In this document: positions 7,433 through 7,854 of the stretch, piece by piece
Layout: every line of letters begins with the position of its first letter
How positions within the stretch are numbered: position 1 is the stretch's first letter
Source of the DNA: Ohtaekwangia sp036568665
Lineage (GTDB): Bacteria; Bacteroidota; Bacteroidia; Cytophagales; Cyclobacteriaceae
Assembly: GCF_036568665.1 (NCBI RefSeq)
Contig: NZ_DATCSD010000297.1
Coordinates: forward strand, 1 to 7,854
Direction: 5' to 3'
DNA: 7,854 nucleotides
Translations under genes and position numbers: made by a program
The notes under the pieces: generated by a model
Databases searched by the model: none
Seen by the model: the letters and a program-made list of their open reading frames with translations, nothing else
What the model was told of the DNA's origin: nothing

Positions 7433-7464
7433 CTTGAACTGTGAACGTCAATGCATTATTTTTA
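7433..7464 (+). promoter_or_regulatory. probable promoter of nusB
   Basis: CTTG (7433-7436) resembles the -33 element TTTG. Twenty bases further, TATTTTTA (7457-7464) matches TAnnTTTG except for the last base. The spacing is right for the Bacteroidota primary sigma factor, and the predicted start leaves a leader of about 25 bases before ATG 7496. Confidence 0.45.
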
Positions 7465-7495
7465 CGCCAGCTTTTAAAAACCACCGTTCTTTATC

Positions 7496-7854
7496 ATGCT
7501 TAACCGAAGAAGTCTCCGTATCAAAGTCATGCAAAGCCTGTTTGCCTTGCAGCAATGTAAAGATGCCAACTATGAACTATGCCTTGACAAAATCAGTGAG
7601 GCGTTTGCTCCTGATCTGAACTCCATGGAGGTACAGGATAAAGCAGCGCTGTCGCTTCAAAAGAAAACGGCTGCCAAGCTTTTTGAGAAGACCTTTAAAA
7701 AAGGTGAGACTTCGGTTGATAGTGATGATCCCAAGATTAAAAAAGTAGTAAACGAGTGCTTCCAATTCTATGCGAAGCAGTCTAAAAAAGATAGCGACTT
7801 CTTCCTGAAAAATCTGATCAGCGAAGTTGAAAAGATATACGATCACTATATAGC
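7496..7854 (+). CDS. nusB: transcription antitermination factor NusB, N-terminal part (cut by right edge)
   Basis: An open frame begins at ATG 7496 and runs off the window after 119 complete codons. It starts MLNRRSLRIKVMQSLFAL, the characteristic N-terminus of Bacteroidota NusB (xxRRxLRIKVMQxxFA). A helical, Lys-rich region and a segment FAPDLNSMEVQD follow. In this phylum NusB is about 300 residues, with the RNA-binding NusB fold in the C-terminal half, so what is visible is mainly the lineage-specific N-terminal extension. NusB binds boxA RNA with NusE (S10) and takes part in antitermination of rRNA operons. No Shine-Dalgarno sequence precedes the ATG. The gene is divergent from the ABC transporter. 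From memory, nusB in this phylum is often near an ABC exporter gene and upstream of a DUF1573 gene and yajC; the downstream side is outside the window. The identification rests on the N-terminal motif, so it is strong but not complete. Confidence 0.85.
   Translation, partial: MLNRRSLRIKVMQSLFALQQCKDANYELCLDKISEAFAPDLNSMEVQDKAALSLQKKTAAKLFEKTFKKGETSVDSDDPKIKKVVNECFQFYAKQSKKDSDFFLKNLISEVEKIYDHYI

Larger units (their letters stand above)
7231..7495. other. divergent intergenic region between the ABC gene and nusB
   Basis: This 265-base stretch separates two outward-reading genes. It holds a good promoter candidate for nusB near its right end, one exact -7 match facing the ABC gene, and a 25-codon open frame at 7292-7369 that I do not call as a gene. 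I see no tRNA, no riboswitch fold I recognise and no long repeat. Confidence 0.7.

Noticed and set aside
7577..7846. 89-codon minus-strand frame at the right edge
   Set aside because: The plus strand here encodes the NusB N-terminus with a recognisable motif; the minus frame is its shadow.

Overview
The window looks like chromosomal DNA from a member of the phylum Bacteroidota, probably a Cytophagales-type environmental lineage. The reasons are indirect but agree. Start codons lack Shine-Dalgarno sequences and sit behind A-rich leaders. Matches to the Bacteroidota promoter -7 box (TAnnTTTG) lie just before genes. NusB is of the N-terminally extended Bacteroidota type, and small outer-membrane barrels end in a C-terminal Phe. 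I see no RNA gene, insertion sequence, CRISPR array or phage gene.

Layout. (1) 1-807, plus strand: the C-terminal part of a membrane-bound sensor histidine kinase, cut by the left edge. (2) 863-2101, plus: an M16B-type zinc metallopeptidase with an HXXEH site but without the Arg/Tyr pair. (3) 2212-3984, plus: an ABC exporter half-transporter of the MdlB/YheH/TM288 type. (4) 4042-4782 and 4801-5379, plus: two tandem paralogous secreted proteins that look like outer-membrane beta-barrels. (5) 5443-7230, minus: a second ABC half-transporter of the MdlA/YheI/TM287 type, convergent with the barrel genes. (6) 7231-7495: a divergent intergenic region with promoter-like sequences. (7) 7496 to the right edge, plus: the first part of nusB, open at the window end.

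How the genes may work together. The two ABC proteins show complementary degeneracy. The minus-strand protein has Asp at the catalytic Glu position of Walker B, and the plus-strand protein has LSVGQ instead of LSGGQ. In a heterodimer both deviations fall in the same composite ATP site, which is the known layout of asymmetric exporters such as TM287/288. I therefore infer that they are the two halves of one inner-membrane exporter, although they are convergent and separated by the barrel gene pair rather than forming one operon. The M16 peptidase lies upstream of one exporter half on the same strand. A link between peptidase, exporter and barrels is possible but unproven. The histidine kinase and nusB look like unrelated neighbours.

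Nothing here is clearly a new defence or mobile system. The most unusual points are the split exporter around a duplicated barrel pair, the M16 subunit without its expected partner, and promoter boxes so close to start codons that the mRNAs would be nearly leaderless.
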